DNA of 56,358 bases from positions 1 through 56,358 of the forward strand of contig JAURVK010000041.1 in NCBI GenBank assembly GCA_030655535.1. Direction: 5' to 3'. Of the stretch, positions 18,941 to 29,449 are shown piece by piece (within the stretch, counting starts at the first letter, position 1; each line of letters starts with the position of its first letter). A program made the position numbers and the translations under genes. The notes beneath the pieces were generated by a model. That model searched no databases. It saw only the letters and a program-made list of their open reading frames with translations, and had not been told where the DNA came from. The stretch comes from Methylobacter sp. GTDB lineage: Bacteria; Pseudomonadota; Gammaproteobacteria; Methylococcales; Methylomonadaceae.

Positions 18941-20561
18941 TTTGGTACAAACAACAAAACGCTGGGCGGAGCAGGCGCTGACAGCCGACTGGATCAATAG
19001 CGATGCCGCGCAGCAGTTAAACGACTTCGATACCAGAACGCCCGATACCCTTTTTAACCATAACGGCTCCAGACCGTTGATTGTGGCATTCATGGGCGGT
19101 ACCGGCGTGGGCAAGAGTTCCTTGCTCAACCGTCTGGCAGGCAGAGCCATCGCCAGAGCCGGAGTCGAGCGTCCCACTTCGCGGGAAGTTACGCTATATC
19201 ATCACCATAGCGTTGCGATAAAGCATTTACCAGAACAACTACCTCTGGCGCAAATCAAAATCGCCGAACATGACGATGAATCCAGGAAAAATGTCATCTG
19301 GATCGATATGCCCGATTTCGACAGCACCGAGCAAAGCAATAAACATCAGGTGTTGGAATGGTTGCCGCATATCGATGTGCTGATTTATGTCGTCAGTCCC
19401 GAACGTTATCGGGATGAAAAAGCCTGGCGTTTGCTGCTTGCAGAAGGCGGCAGGCACGCCTGGCTGTTCGTCCTGAACCAATGGGACAGAGGCCAGACAG
19501 AGCAGTATGAAGATTTCAAACAGCAACTGTATAAAGCAGGATTTTCCGAGCCGATCATCTTCAAGACCGCCTGCACCGAAGGCCTGCAAGCCGACGAGTT
19601 TGCCGTATTGGAATCGACCATTAGCTCGCTGGCGACCGAGCATATCGTTGCGCAACTGGAACAAAGAAGTTCTCAGGTTAAAAAAGACGAGTTAAAGAAA
19701 AACCTGCAAAGTATCAGCCTGTTACTGGGTTCCTGGTCGGCTTTCCAACAATTGCCGACGCTGTGGCGGGATCAATGGCAGCATACAACGCTAGTGTTGC
19801 AACAGGGATTTGCATGGCCCATTCAGCAATTGGCGCGGCACTATGCCGACCACGCGGCCGATTTGTTAAGCCATCCGGCGACAGCCAAATATGCATCGAC
19901 CGGCGTCAAATTGAACTTGTGGGATGATTGGGCCGAAGCCCGTTTTGACGATGCGCTGGATGAATTCGTCATCAATGCCGACCAGCTGGGCATTCCGGTG
20001 AGTCCGCTTAAAAATCAGTTGTCTGAGCTACGCGAAAAAGCCCCAAAAATCATCCAGGCACAAAGCGAGCTGGCCGCCAGACAAGCATTGGCAAATCCCG
20101 GCAACGTAGTACATCGTGCCTTTTTAAAGTTTATGCGCTTATGTGAAATCATCCTGCCGCTTGCTGCCATTTGCTGGGTCGGCTATCAGGTTTTTATCGG
20201 CTATTACACCAGCAACATGACCAACGTAGATTATTTGGGTGTGGATTTTGCGATACATAGCAGCTTGTTAATAGCCATCACTTGGCTGACGCCGTTTTTC
20301 ATCCTGAAAAAATTAAAGCCGTCGTTGGAAAAAAGCGCCTTAAGAGGGCTAAACAAGGGCTTGAGCAATGCGATCAACATGATAGATGGCGAAGTGTTGC
20401 TGGCAATAGAAAACGTCGGTAACCAGCATGTCGAGCAGACAAAGCAGCTAGCCGAGATTATTGAGCTTTGCAGTGTTGCCGATGCAGGCCAGCAATCATC
20501 TATAGACAGCAACAGTCCGTTAGCCCGGATGCTTATTGATTGGCGCCGGATGTCGCCCTGA
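18921..20561 (+). CDS. Dynamin-like membrane GTPase, second of the pair
   Basis: The 546-residue protein starts at ATG 18921, inside the end of the preceding gene. The frame is open further upstream but homologous-looking sequence begins here. It has P-loop GGTGVGKSS (59-67), G3-like WIDMPDFDS and a G4-like NQWD. Two strongly hydrophobic segments near residues 405-430 and 440-463 (IILPLAAICWVGYQVFIGYY and SLLIAITWLTPFFIL) suggest a membrane hairpin before a helical C-terminus. The N-terminal G-domain, helical middle and membrane hairpin order fits bacterial dynamin-like proteins. The 20-bp overlap implies translational coupling. tmRNA follows downstream. Confidence 0.75.
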   Translation: MAYDYSSLVQTTKRWAEQALTADWINSDAAQQLNDFDTRTPDTLFNHNGSRPLIVAFMGGTGVGKSSLLNRLAGRAIARAGVERPTSREVTLYHHHSVAIKHLPEQLPLAQIKIAEHDDESRKNVIWIDMPDFDSTEQSNKHQVLEWLPHIDVLIYVVSPERYRDEKAWRLLLAEGGRHAWLFVLNQWDRGQTEQYEDFKQQLYKAGFSEPIIFKTACTEGLQADEFAVLESTISSLATEHIVAQLEQRSSQVKKDELKKNLQSISLLLGSWSAFQQLPTLWRDQWQHTTLVLQQGFAWPIQQLARHYADHAADLLSHPATAKYASTGVKLNLWDDWAEARFDDALDEFVINADQLGIPVSPLKNQLSELREKAPKIIQAQSELAARQALANPGNVVHRAFLKFMRLCEIILPLAAICWVGYQVFIGYYTSNMTNVDYLGVDFAIHSSLLIAITWLTPFFILKKLKPSLEKSALRGLNKGLSNAINMIDGEVLLAIENVGNQHVEQTKQLAEIIELCSVADAGQQSSIDSNSPLARMLIDWRRMSP

Positions 20562-20592
20562 AAGCCGCATGAATACTGGACTGAAAAAATAA

Positions 20593-20621
20593 TTGTACAA
20601 ATTTTAACCAACTCGTATAGA
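20593..20621 (+). promoter_or_regulatory. Predicted ssrA promoter
   Basis: TTGTAC (20593-20598) and TATAGA (20616-20621) are separated by 17 bp. They end 11 bp before the mature tmRNA 5' end, which is well placed for sigma-70 transcription. Confidence 0.6.
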
Positions 20622-20632
20622 ATACACATCAA

Positions 20633-21010
20633 GGGGGCGACATGGCTTCGACGTGGGTAGCAAAACCTTAAGTGCATGCCGAGGACAGTACACCTCGTAA
20701 AATCTACTGAAACTAAAGTATTCGCAAATGACGAAAACTACTCAATGGCTTTAGCTGCTTAAACACAGCACCATTCCTTTGACCATCTGTGCTTATGCGG
20801 GTGGAGTTCAGTTCGCTGAACGCTCAGAGGTCATCTACATAAGATCGCGCTGAAGTCTGTCCGGTATGGATGCGCTAAAACCTTACGGAATCGCTGGTGG
20901 TTTTCTTGGCCCGACGGGTAGTCACTAGCTAAATTAAAGAGCGGGATAAGCATGTAGACCTTGTGGCGGAGTACTTGCGGACGGGGGTTCAATTCCCCCC
21001 GCCTCCACCA
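20633..21010 (+). ncRNA. ssrA: Transfer-messenger RNA (tmRNA)
   Basis: The 378-nt one-piece tmRNA has an acceptor stem GGGGGCG (20633-20639) pairing with CGCCTCC (21000-21006), followed by an encoded ACCA end. The T-arm (GGGGGTTCAATTCCCCC) is intact. The tag reading frame starts at GCA 20724 and ends at TAA 20760-20762, giving ANDENYSMALAA. The ANDENY start and the ALAA end are typical and mark rescued polypeptides for ClpXP-type proteases. smpB is not adjacent. Confidence 0.97.
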
Positions 21011-21016
21011 AATTTT

Positions 21017-21055
21017 AAAAACCGGCAGAGTCCTAAAAGTACTGCCGGTTTTTTT
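21017..21055 (+). terminator. Rho-independent terminator of ssrA
   Basis: AACCGGCAG (from 21019) pairs with CTGCCGGTT (to 21050) around an AGTCCTAAAAGTA loop, followed by a T-run. It begins within 10 bp of the tmRNA 3' end. Confidence 0.9.
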
Positions 21056-21116
21056 ATGCCTGTCTATTTTTGACTGGCGTATCAGCAACAATGCAGAAAG
21101 AAGTTCTTGTGTTGGG

Positions 21117-21230
21117 TTAATGATGCCTTCGCTCACGGTGGCCTCTACCATAAAAATGATGTGGATATACGCAAGCGCTGACTAACAGTATCAAGCCGCA
21201 GAGCATAATTCTTCTAGTTATTAATGCCAT
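21117..21230 (-). CDS. Possible 37-residue His-rich small lipoprotein
   Basis: From ATG 21230, with AAGGA about nine bases upstream, a short frame encodes MALITRRIMLCGLILLVSAC followed by VYPHHFYGRGHRERRHH. The first part is a lipoprotein signal with lipobox VSAC; the mature peptide would be under 20 residues and rich in His and Arg. The frame is open further upstream, but that extension is not protein-like. It lies alone between tmRNA and tRNA-Pro. It may be a real metal-binding or envelope micro-lipoprotein, or chance. The rest of 21056-21677 holds no gene that I can support. Confidence 0.45.
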   Translation of the reverse strand: MALITRRIMLCGLILLVSACVYPHHFYGRGHRERRHH

Positions 21231-21677
21231 TACCGTATTCCTTATGTAAATAATGATAAGAAAGAGTAACTGACGATCGCTGAATAACGCATGAATCAAT
21301 TTTATTGCCCATGATACGCAGGCACACAACTGAGCCAAAACGCTGGGCTTTCGGTCTGGTACAGAATTTAGCTGTGCTACTATAAGAGGTCGCAATAATA
21401 GGCGCTTTGAAAAACGCAGCCAAGGTAAAAGTTTATCGCGAAGCTTGTATTGCAATGTCAAAACAATGAAAGCGATAAATGATTCAGCGGGTTTGTGTCT
21501 TATAAAGCTTGGTTCTAACAATACACACCAAAATCAGCATGTACTCTTTATAAATTATCGGCGGCGGTTGCTGTGACTTAAAGTGCGTAATAATCGGCAA
21601 TGATTTAAAATAGTCATTCCATAACGTCATTTTTCCATTTTTTCCAAATTATATATTTTGTAACTCTTTGTTTCAAT

Positions 21678-21754
<77 letters not shown>

Positions 21755-21857
21755 ACAGTATGAAATAAAGAATTTAAAGCTGAAAGGATTGTGAACACAA
21801 TCCCCAATAATTCAATGCGGCAAATTATACTACATTTTGCCGCATTGAGTCATGAAT

Positions 21858-22211
21858 CTATTTTAGCAATTCCAGAATTTCTTCCAGTTCGCTAACCATT
21901 TGATGAATCAACTGTTTGGTTCGGGTTGTGTCTCCTTTGGCATCGTCGCTGCTTAAATGAGCTCTGGCGCCGCCAATGGTGTAGCCTTGTTCGTATAATA
22001 AGGATCTTATTTGCCGTATCATTAATACATCATGGCGCTGATAATAACGACGATTGCCGCGTCTTTTTACCGGGCTAAGCTCTGCAAATTCTTGTTCCCA
22101 ATAGCGCAGCACATGAGGTTTTACGCCGCATAATTCGCTGACTTCACCTATGGTGAAATAGCGCTTTGCCGGTATGACCGGCAGTTCATTATTATTACTC
22201 GGCTCCAGCAT
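21858..22211 (-). CDS. MerR family transcriptional regulator
   Basis: The 117-residue protein has an N-terminal MerR winged-helix ([33 protein letters not shown]) and a short helical tail ([17 protein letters not shown]) that probably dimerises. There is no effector-binding domain and no cysteine metal site. A MerR-like gene directly after ihfA is a conserved arrangement in gammaproteobacteria. It overlaps ihfA by 17 bp, so it is translationally coupled as the last gene of the thrS-infC-rpmI-rplT-pheST-ihfA run. Target unknown. Confidence 0.9.
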   Translation of the reverse strand: MLEPSNNNELPVIPAKRYFTIGEVSELCGVKPHVLRYWEQEFAELSPVKRRGNRRYYQRHDVLMIRQIRSLLYEQGYTIGGARAHLSSDDAKGDTTRTKQLIHQMVSELEEILELLK

Positions 22212-22491
22212 ACGCTTCCACTCTGGCTTTTAGTTTTTGACCTGACCTGAATGTTACCACGCGACGGGCGGTTATGGGGATTTCTTCGCCTGTTTTTGGA
22301 TTTCTGCCGGGGCGACTGCTTTTATCTCGTAGTTCGAATTTTCCAAAACCGGAGATTTTTACTTGCTCACCCTGTTCCAGGGAAGCTTTAATTTCCTCAA
22401 AAAATATTTCGACCATATCTTTTGCTTCGCGCTTGTTTAAGCCAAGCTCGTCAAACAGCCTTTCGGCAAAATCGGCTTTAGTTAATGCCAT
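22195..22491 (-). CDS. ihfA: Integration host factor subunit alpha
   Basis: The 98-residue DNA-bending protein has the HU/IHF fold with [25 protein letters not shown] spanning the beta-arm and the minor-groove proline. It forms a heterodimer with Ihf[29 protein letters not shown] is typical of IhfA. It lies 2 bp after pheT, the classical pheST-ihfA arrangement. Confidence 0.97.
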   Translation of the reverse strand: MALTKADFAERLFDELGLNKREAKDMVEIFFEEIKASLEQGEQVKISGFGKFELRDKSSRPGRNPKTGEEIPITARRVVTFRSGQKLKARVEAYAGAE

Positions 22492-22493
22492 TG

Positions 22494-24869
22494 TTAATCT
22501 CTCAGCTTTGCACTTATTTTAGTGGTCAATGTTTCTAACAGTCGGCTAAATATAGCATCTATTCCAGAATCTGTTAGCGTTTGTGAAAAATCTTGTATCA
22601 TTAAACTTAAAGCGACGCTTTTACTGCCTTCTTCGACGCCTTTACCTCGATATATATCAAAAATTACTATATCTTGTAAGGCGGGTTCTGCGCAGTCTTT
22701 AATGCAATTGACTATCTCGCTGACGGCGATTTCTTCCTTAACAATCAAGGCTATGTCGCGACGTACCGAAGGATATTTTGACAGCGGCTTGAATTTCGGG
22801 ATTTGCTTGTTCAGCAACAGCTCCTGATCCAATTCAAACAGAAAAACCTGGGTATCAAAACCTAATCGCTTTTCCGACGTTGGATGCAGCATGCCCAGCC
22901 AGCCTATTTTTTCGCCTTGCTGCGATAAGATTTCAGCGGTTTGTCCGGGATGCAATGCAGGATGTTTAGCCGGGATAAATTGCACATCTGCACCTGTCAA
23001 TGCAATCATGGCCTGCACATCGGCTTTAACGTCGAAAAAATCGACTTGGCGGGTTGTAACACCCCATTGCTCGGAATAGGCGCTACCTAAGGCCAGTCCG
23101 GACAACATTTTTTGCTGTTGCATGTTTCCGTCTTTATTAACAAAGCGCAGGCCGGATTCAAAGAAACGAACCCTGTTTTGCTGGCGATTGGTGTTGTGTA
23201 AGGCTGCCTTTAACAAACCGCACCAAAGGGTAGTGCGCATTACCGATAAATCGGCAGAAATCGGATTTTTTAGGCGGATAAGGTCATCATCAGGGGCGAC
23301 GGCTTTTTGTATTTCTTCGTCGACAAAGCTATAGGTAATCGCTTCCTGATAGCCTCGGTCAACCAGCAAATCTTTAACACGATCCAGATCCAGAACCGCT
23401 TCGCTGGCTTTGCCCAGTTCCGAGCGCATTAACAGGCTGCTGTTCGGCAGCTTGTTATAGCCGACAATGCGCGCTATTTCCTCGATCAAATCGGCTTCAA
23501 TAGCGATGTCGAAACGACATCCCGGCGGAGTCACCGACCAGCCATCGGGCTGTGTTTGTACCTTCATCCCTAAGCGTTGGAAAATATCGACGACTTGCTC
23601 GTTTTCAACAGCAATACCCAGCGTTTTTTCCAAGCGCAACTTTCTGAGCAATACGGTTGAGCGTTGCGGCAAGGTTGATGCCGTTGTCACTTCGGTAATT
23701 GCGCCGACGCTGCCGCCTGCAATATCGATAATTAACTGGGTGGCGCGCTCTATGGCTCGTTCTTGCAAAGTCGGGTCTACACCGCGTTCAAAGCGGTGCG
23801 ATGAATCGGTGTGCAGGCCGTAGTTCCGCGCTTTACCGGCGATGCTTTGCGGGGTGAAAAAAGCGCATTCCAGAAACACATCCTGCGTTTCGTCTGTAAC
23901 CGCCGACTCGCTGCCGCCCATTACGCCGGCCAATGCCAACGTTTGTTTATCGTCGGCGATAATCAAAGTCTCATTGTCCAGTTTAATGGTTTGACCGTTC
24001 AACAGGGCAACGCTTTCATCTGTTTGGGCATAGCGCACATTAATGTTGCCGGATAATTTGGCTGCATCGAAGGCGTGTAGCGGTTGGCCTAATTCGATCA
24101 GCATGTAATTGGTCACGTCAACCACCGCGCTTAGGCTTCTGACGCCGGAGCGGCGCAGACGTTCCTGCATCCATAATGGGGTTTCGGCTTTAGGGTTTAC
24201 GCCTTTAATCAATCTGCCCAAATAACGCGGACAAGCGTCGGTAGCTTTGACGGAGACGGTTAAAGTGTCGGTATGGCTGACTGCTGCTGTTTCAACCTGA
24301 GTGGCCGACCAGTCCATTTTGTTCAGCGCCGCGACTTCGCGCGCTATGCCTTCAACGCTCAGACAGTCGGCCCGATTGGGGGTCAAATCGACTTCGATGA
24401 TGTTGTCGTTGAGCGACAGGTAGTCGCGTATATCGACGCCTACCGGGGCATCGGCAGCCAGTTCCATTAAGCCGTTGGCATCGGCGGCTAGACCTAACTC
24501 TTTTTCAGAACATAACATGCCGAAAGATTCTTCGCCGCGAAGTTTGGATTTTTTGATCTTAAAATCGCCCGGCAATATTGCGCCGATCAATGCCGCAGGG
24601 ATTCTCAAGCCGACCCGGACGTTGCTGGCGCCGCAGACGATTTGCAACGGTTCCGCTTCGCCGACTGCGACCTGACAAACTCTCAAGCGGTCGGCATCGG
24701 GGTGCGGCTGCATCGCGACGACTTCACCGACGACCACGCCGCTGAATGCTGCTGCCGCAGGCGTTACCGAATCGACTTCAAGACCCGCCATGGTCAATTG
24801 CTCGACCAGTTGTTCTGTTGTTATTGCCGGATTGACATATTCTCTTAACCAGGCTTCACTAATTTGCAT
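22494..24869 (-). CDS. pheT: Phenylalanyl-tRNA synthetase beta subunit
   Basis: The 791-residue subunit carries an N-terminal tRNA-binding OB domain (about 40-150, [23 protein letters not shown]), B3/B4 editing and B5 domains, a catalytic-like core and a C-terminal anticodon-binding FDX-ACB domain ([21 protein letters not shown]). It pairs with PheS as an alpha2-beta2 enzyme. Length is as in E. coli (795). It starts 17 bp after pheS. Confidence 0.98.
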   Translation of the reverse strand: MQISEAWLREYVNPAITTEQLVEQLTMAGLEVDSVTPAAAAFSGVVVGEVVAMQPHPDADRLRVCQVAVGEAEPLQIVCGASNVRVGLRIPAALIGAILPGDFKIKKSKLRGEESFGMLCSEKELGLAADANGLMELAADAPVGVDIRDYLSLNDNIIEVDLTPNRADCLSVEGIAREVAALNKMDWSATQVETAAVSHTDTLTVSVKATDACPRYLGRLIKGVNPKAETPLWMQERLRRSGVRSLSAVVDVTNYMLIELGQPLHAFDAAKLSGNINVRYAQTDESVALLNGQTIKLDNETLIIADDKQTLALAGVMGGSESAVTDETQDVFLECAFFTPQSIAGKARNYGLHTDSSHRFERGVDPTLQERAIERATQLIIDIAGGSVGAITEVTTASTLPQRSTVLLRKLRLEKTLGIAVENEQVVDIFQRLGMKVQTQPDGWSVTPPGCRFDIAIEADLIEEIARIVGYNKLPNSSLLMRSELGKASEAVLDLDRVKDLLVDRGYQEAITYSFVDEEIQKAVAPDDDLIRLKNPISADLSVMRTTLWCGLLKAALHNTNRQQNRVRFFESGLRFVNKDGNMQQQKMLSGLALGSAYSEQWGVTTRQVDFFDVKADVQAMIALTGADVQFIPAKHPALHPGQTAEILSQQGEKIGWLGMLHPTSEKRLGFDTQVFLFELDQELLLNKQIPKFKPLSKYPSVRRDIALIVKEEIAVSEIVNCIKDCAEPALQDIVIFDIYRGKGVEEGSKSVALSLMIQDFSQTLTDSGIDAIFSRLLETLTTKISAKLRD

Positions 24870-24886
24870 GACTCAAAGTTCCCTGT

Positions 24887-25909
<1,023 letters not shown>

Positions 25910-25967
25910 TTAGCTCGCTGTGTGTAGGTGTGGGAGGATTTTTACTTATCGGGAAAGGTTTAAAACC

Positions 25968-26012
25968 GAATCCCGCCCGCCCCAGAAAGGGACGGGGGAA
26001 TAGCTGGATTTC
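25968..26012. repeat. GC-rich repeat fragment between rplT and pheS
   Basis: CCCGCCCGCCCCAGAAAGGG and ACGGGGGAATAGC share wording (AAAGGG, ACGGG, GGAATAGC) with the in-frame element of the first GTPase gene. It may be a partial or decayed relative. It can fold CCCG/CGGG pairs and might slow transcription before pheS. Confidence 0.4.
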
Positions 26013-26037
26013 AGTTAATTAAAATCCGGATCGTTCC

Positions 26038-26400
26038 TTAAGGTTTGCTTTGGTGTTCTTTTGCAATGTTCGCAATTTCCGCAAATGCGTTAATGTCGCG
26101 AACTGCAATATCGGCTAGCACCTTACGGTCGATCTTCACATTGGCCTTAGTTAAGCCATTGATGAAGCGGCTGTATGACATTCCGCTTAAACGGGCGGCC
26201 GCATTGATACGGACGATCCACAAAGCGCGGAACTGGCGTTTTTTCTGCTTGCGGTCACGGTACGCATACTGACCCGCTTTGATGACCGCTTGCTTGGCAA
26301 CGCGATAAACCCGGCTTCGTGCGCCGTAGTAACCTTTCGCTTGCTTTAATACTTTCTTGTGTCTTGCTCTGGCTGTTACGCCGCGTTTAACTCTAGGCAT
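26038..26400 (-). CDS. rplT: Ribosomal protein bL20
   Basis: The 120-residue basic protein begins [20 protein letters not shown] and continues through [17 protein letters not shown] as in all L20. It binds 23S rRNA early in 50S assembly and in E. coli represses rpmI-rplT translation. It lies 16 bp after rpmI. Confidence 0.98.
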   Translation of the reverse strand: MPRVKRGVTARARHKKVLKQAKGYYGARSRVYRVAKQAVIKAGQYAYRDRKQKKRQFRALWIVRINAAARLSGMSYSRFINGLTKANVKIDRKVLADIAVRDINAFAEIANIAKEHQSKP

Positions 26401-26416
26401 GATTTATTTCCTTAGA

Positions 26417-26614
26417 TTAACTGTACGGCATCATGCGTGCAGCCATGCGCACATCTGACGGATGAATAGTTGCCGGCGAGCGTAACTGTCTTTTTCTCTT
26501 AGTCGATTTTTTAGTCAGAATATGACGTCTGTGGGACTGACCACATTTAAAACCGCCGTTGCCAGTGCGTCTGAAACGCTTGGCAGCTCCACGGTTAGTT
26601 TTGATCTTTGGCAT
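26417..26614 (-). CDS. rpmI: Ribosomal protein bL35
   Basis: From ATG 26614 the gene encodes the 65-residue L35 ([20 protein letters not shown]...[13 protein letters not shown]), the standard length. An upstream in-frame ATG at 26668 would add 18 residues not found in the family. It stands between infC and rplT as in most bacteria. Confidence 0.97.
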   Translation of the reverse strand: MPKIKTNRGAAKRFRRTGNGGFKCGQSHRRHILTKKSTKRKRQLRSPATIHPSDVRMAARMMPYS

Positions 26615-26692
26615 TTGTTTGCTCCAATTAATTAAAGTAAATCCCTGAGTTGTAACCCAGCAAGGCAAAATGCATGGCCCTGAAGAATTAAC

Positions 26693-26758
26693 AGCATCAC
26701 TACATGATGCTTAGCGGCTCATCCTGTGCCGCTGTAGAGACGTTGCATTGCAGCGTCT
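26693..26758 (-). promoter_or_regulatory. Structured infC-rpmI spacer (candidate L20-type operator)
   Basis: Three hairpins follow one another after the infC stop. On the minus strand they are AGACG/CGTCT (26754-26758 with 26738-26742), AGCGGC/GCCGCT (26728-26733 with 26713-26718) and AGCATCA/TGATGCT (26705-26711 with 26693-26699). None has a T-run, so a simple terminator is unlikely. In E. coli the rpmI-rplT pair is controlled by L20 binding an upstream mRNA structure, and this spacer is in the matching place. Confidence 0.45.
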
Positions 26759-26759
26759 G

Positions 26760-27284
26760 CTATTTTTTCTTTTTCGGCGCCATAACCATAACCATTTGAC
26801 GACCTTCCATTTTAGGAAATTGCTCGACGATGGCTATCTCTTCCAAATCTTTTTCTATGCGTTTGAGCAGATCAACGCCGATTTCCCGATGCGCCATTTC
26901 GCGCCCACGGTAACGCAAGGTGATTTTGGTTTTATCGCCATCGTTAAGGAACTTGGTTAAACTTCTCAGCTTAACTTGGTAATCCCCTTCGTCGGTTCCA
27001 GGCCTGAATTTGATTTCTTTAACCTGAACCTGTTTTTGTTTCTTTTTGGCAACGGCCAGTTTTTTGTTTAACTCAAACTGGTATTTGCCGTAGTTCATCA
27101 CCTTGCAAACCGGAGGATCCGCATTCGGCGATATTTCTACTAAATCCAAGTCTGCAGCGTAAGCAATCTGTTTGGCTTCATCTAACGATATAATACCTAA
27201 GGCCTCACCATCTGCACCTGTTACCCTCACGCGTCTTGCGGTGATTGCGTCATTCAGGCGCGTTTCATCTTTTTTAGCAGCGAT
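26760..27284 (-). CDS. infC: Translation initiation factor IF-3 (AUC start)
   Basis: IF-3 binds the 30S subunit and checks start-codon pairing. The frame is recognisable upstream of the first standard start (GTG at 27230): [20 protein letters not shown] aligns with the conserved IF-3 N-terminus. In-frame stop TAA lies at 27288-27290. The only codon with a well-spaced GGAGG upstream is ATC at 27282-27284, giving 174 residues. Rare AUU or AUC starts are the classic IF-3 autoregulation device in E. coli. Further conserved parts are [21 protein letters not shown] and [11 protein letters not shown]. It starts 21 bp after thrS. Confidence 0.95.
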   Translation of the reverse strand: MAAKKDETRLNDAITARRVRVTGADGEALGIISLDEAKQIAYAADLDLVEISPNADPPVCKVMNYGKYQFELNKKLAVAKKKQKQVQVKEIKFRPGTDEGDYQVKLRSLTKFLNDGDKTKITLRYRGREMAHREIGVDLLKRIEKDLEEIAIVEQFPKMEGRQMVMVMAPKKKK

Positions 27285-27305
27285 ATCTTAATCCTCCAAA
27301 ATCAT

Positions 27306-29213
27306 TCATTGTCTACCTGTAATCTCTTGTTTCAACCGTCCGGTAAATTCATGGATTGACAGGCTACCTAAGTCATTACCTTTTTGCGTGCGTACCGTAA
27401 TGCTTTGTTCTTCTAATTCTTTGTCGCCGATAATGACAAGATACGGTATACGCTGCATAGAATGCTCGCGGATTTTAAACCCGATCTTCTCATTTCTCAA
27501 GTCAATTTTTACCCGGATGCCTTGTTTTTCAAGGTCTAGCATAATTTGCGAGGCATATTCGGCATGTCGGTCGGTAATATTAAGTATTGCCACCTGCACT
27601 GGAGACAGCCACAGCGGGAAAGTTCCTGCATGTTGTTCGATCAAAATACCGATGAAGCGTTCCAGTGAGCCGAGTATCGCTCTGTGCAGCATGACCGGCA
27701 CTTGCCTTGATCCGTCTTCGGCAATATAGGTGGCATCCAGACGACCCGGCATCGAGAAATCCACCTGAATCGTGCCGCATTGCCAGACTCGTCCGATACA
27801 GTCTTTTAATGAAAATTCGATTTTAGGCCCGTAAAAAGCGCCTTCGCCCGGCTGTAAATCCCATTTCAAGGCTTTGGTATTCAGCGCCAGTTCCAGAGCG
27901 TTTTCCGCCTTGTCCCAGACCGAATCATCACCGACCCTGTTTGCAGGGCGGGTGGATAATTTAATGATAACTTCTTCAAAGCCGAAGTCTTTGTAAACAT
28001 CGAACAGCATATCGATAAAGGTCGATACTTCGTCCTGAATTTGAGCTTCGGTGCAAAAGATATGCGCATCATCCTGAACAAAGTTCCTGACCCGCATCAA
28101 GCCATGCAAGGTGCCGGAAGGTTCGTTGCGATGACAGGAGCCGAATTCCGCCAGACGTATAGGCAAATCACGGTAGCTTTTAAGGCCCTGATTATAAATC
28201 TGCACATGGCAAGGGCAGTTCATCGGTTTGATCGCGTAATCGCGATTTTCGGAATGCGTGGTAAAAATCATGTCGCCGAATTTTTCCCAGTGCCCGGATC
28301 TTTCCCATAAAGAACGATCCACGACCTGCGGGGTTTTAACTTCGCCGTAACCGTTTACCCTTAATTTTTCGCGTATGTACTGCTCAACCTGTTGATAGAT
28401 GACCCAGCCTTTTTCATGCCAGAACACCATGCCGGGAGCTTCTTCCTGGGAATGAAACAAATCCAGTGTTTTCGCCAGCTTGCGGTGATCGCGCTTTTCG
28501 GCTTCTTCCAGGCGATGCAGGTAAGCCTGTAATTCTTTTTTGTCGCCCCAGGCCGTACCGTAAATGCGTTGCAGCATTTCATTGTCGGAATTGCCGCGCC
28601 AATAGGCCCCGGCAATCTTCATCAGCTTAAAGGATTTTAACTTGCCGGTGCTGGGTACATGAGGGCCGCGACACAGGTCGGTAAATCCGCCCTGCTCATA
28701 TAAAGATAAATCTTCATTGGCGGGGATGGATTCGATGATCTCGGCTTTATATGCCTCGCCCAGATTCCTGAAGAACTTGACCGCCTCATCCCGCGATAAC
28801 ACCGAACGATGGACGGGATAATCTTCAGCAACCAGTTGCTCCATCTTTTTTTCAATGGCGCTCAGATCTTCCGGCGTAAAAGGTCTTTCGTAGGCGAAAT
28901 CGTAAAAAAAGCCGTTTTCGATAACCGGTCCGATGGTCACTTGCGCTGAAGGGAATAACTGTTTGACGGCTTGAGCCAATAGATGTGCAGTCGAATGGCG
29001 AATAACGGTGATGCCGTCGTCATCCTTTGCGGTAATCAGTTGCAGTGTTGCATCCTGGTTGATTAAGGTGCCGGCATCGACCAGATTGCCGTTAACCTTG
29101 CCTGCCAAGGTAGCCTTGGCTAATCCGGAGCCGATAGACAGAGCCACGTCCATTACTGTTACAGCTTGGTCGTACTCTCGTTTGGAACCATCGGGAAGGG
29201 TAATTACCGGCAT
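27306..29213 (-). CDS. thrS: Threonyl-tRNA synthetase
   Basis: The 635-residue class II synthetase has an N-terminal TGS domain ([15 protein letters not shown]), an editing domain with [12 protein letters not shown], and the catalytic core with zinc ligands in MNCPCH and other motifs ([20 protein letters not shown]), plus an anticodon-binding domain. Length is close to E. coli (642). It has no good Shine-Dalgarno, and its ATG is only about 27 bp beyond a terminator that follows tRNA-Val. It heads the operon thrS-infC-rpmI-rplT-pheS-pheT-ihfA. Confidence 0.98.
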   Translation of the reverse strand: MPVITLPDGSKREYDQAVTVMDVALSIGSGLAKATLAGKVNGNLVDAGTLINQDATLQLITAKDDDGITVIRHSTAHLLAQAVKQLFPSAQVTIGPVIENGFFYDFAYERPFTPEDLSAIEKKMEQLVAEDYPVHRSVLSRDEAVKFFRNLGEAYKAEIIESIPANEDLSLYEQGGFTDLCRGPHVPSTGKLKSFKLMKIAGAYWRGNSDNEMLQRIYGTAWGDKKELQAYLHRLEEAEKRDHRKLAKTLDLFHSQEEAPGMVFWHEKGWVIYQQVEQYIREKLRVNGYGEVKTPQVVDRSLWERSGHWEKFGDMIFTTHSENRDYAIKPMNCPCHVQIYNQGLKSYRDLPIRLAEFGSCHRNEPSGTLHGLMRVRNFVQDDAHIFCTEAQIQDEVSTFIDMLFDVYKDFGFEEVIIKLSTRPANRVGDDSVWDKAENALELALNTKALKWDLQPGEGAFYGPKIEFSLKDCIGRVWQCGTIQVDFSMPGRLDATYIAEDGSRQVPVMLHRAILGSLERFIGILIEQHAGTFPLWLSPVQVAILNITDRHAEYASQIMLDLEKQGIRVKIDLRNEKIGFKIREHSMQRIPYLVIIGDKELEEQSITVRTQKGNDLGSLSIHEFTGRLKQEITGRQ

Positions 29214-29240
29214 TTTTTATCTATATTTTGTGTCTACAAT

Positions 29241-29267
29241 AAAAAAAGCACTGCGGTGCAGTGCTTT
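29241..29267 (-). terminator. Terminator between tRNA-Val and thrS
   Basis: On the minus strand AAAGCACTGC pairs with GCAGTGCTTT over an ACC loop, followed by seven T. It ends about 28 bp before the thrS ATG, so it can end the tRNA transcript and could attenuate read-through into thrS. Confidence 0.85.
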
Positions 29268-29274
29268 AGATGTT

Positions 29275-29351
29275 TGGTAGGCACGAGTGGACTCGAACCA
29301 CCGACCCCCACCATGTCAAGGTGGTGCTCTAACCAACTGAGCTACGCGCCT
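29275..29351 (-). tRNA. tRNA-Val (anticodon GAC)
   Basis: The 77-nt cloverleaf has acceptor AGGCGCG/CGTGCCT, D-arm GCTCAGTTGGTTAGAGC, anticodon stem CCACC/GGTGG with loop TTGACAT (anticodon GAC), and T-arm GTCGGTGGTTCGAGTCCACTC. CCA is encoded (complement of 29275-29277). It is immediately upstream of thrS. Confidence 0.96.
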
Positions 29352-29449
29352 GAAGCTTTGCAACTTCGAGCTGGGTATTATACCAACAGATTTTTGTTAA
29401 GCAACTGTTAAACCAAAATTTGCTGTTGTAGTACTTATTGATAGGCCCT

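Noticed and set aside
21231..21521. Longer 134-residue version of the small lipoprotein frame
   Set aside because: The upstream part is not protein-like, and the signal peptide begins at 21230.
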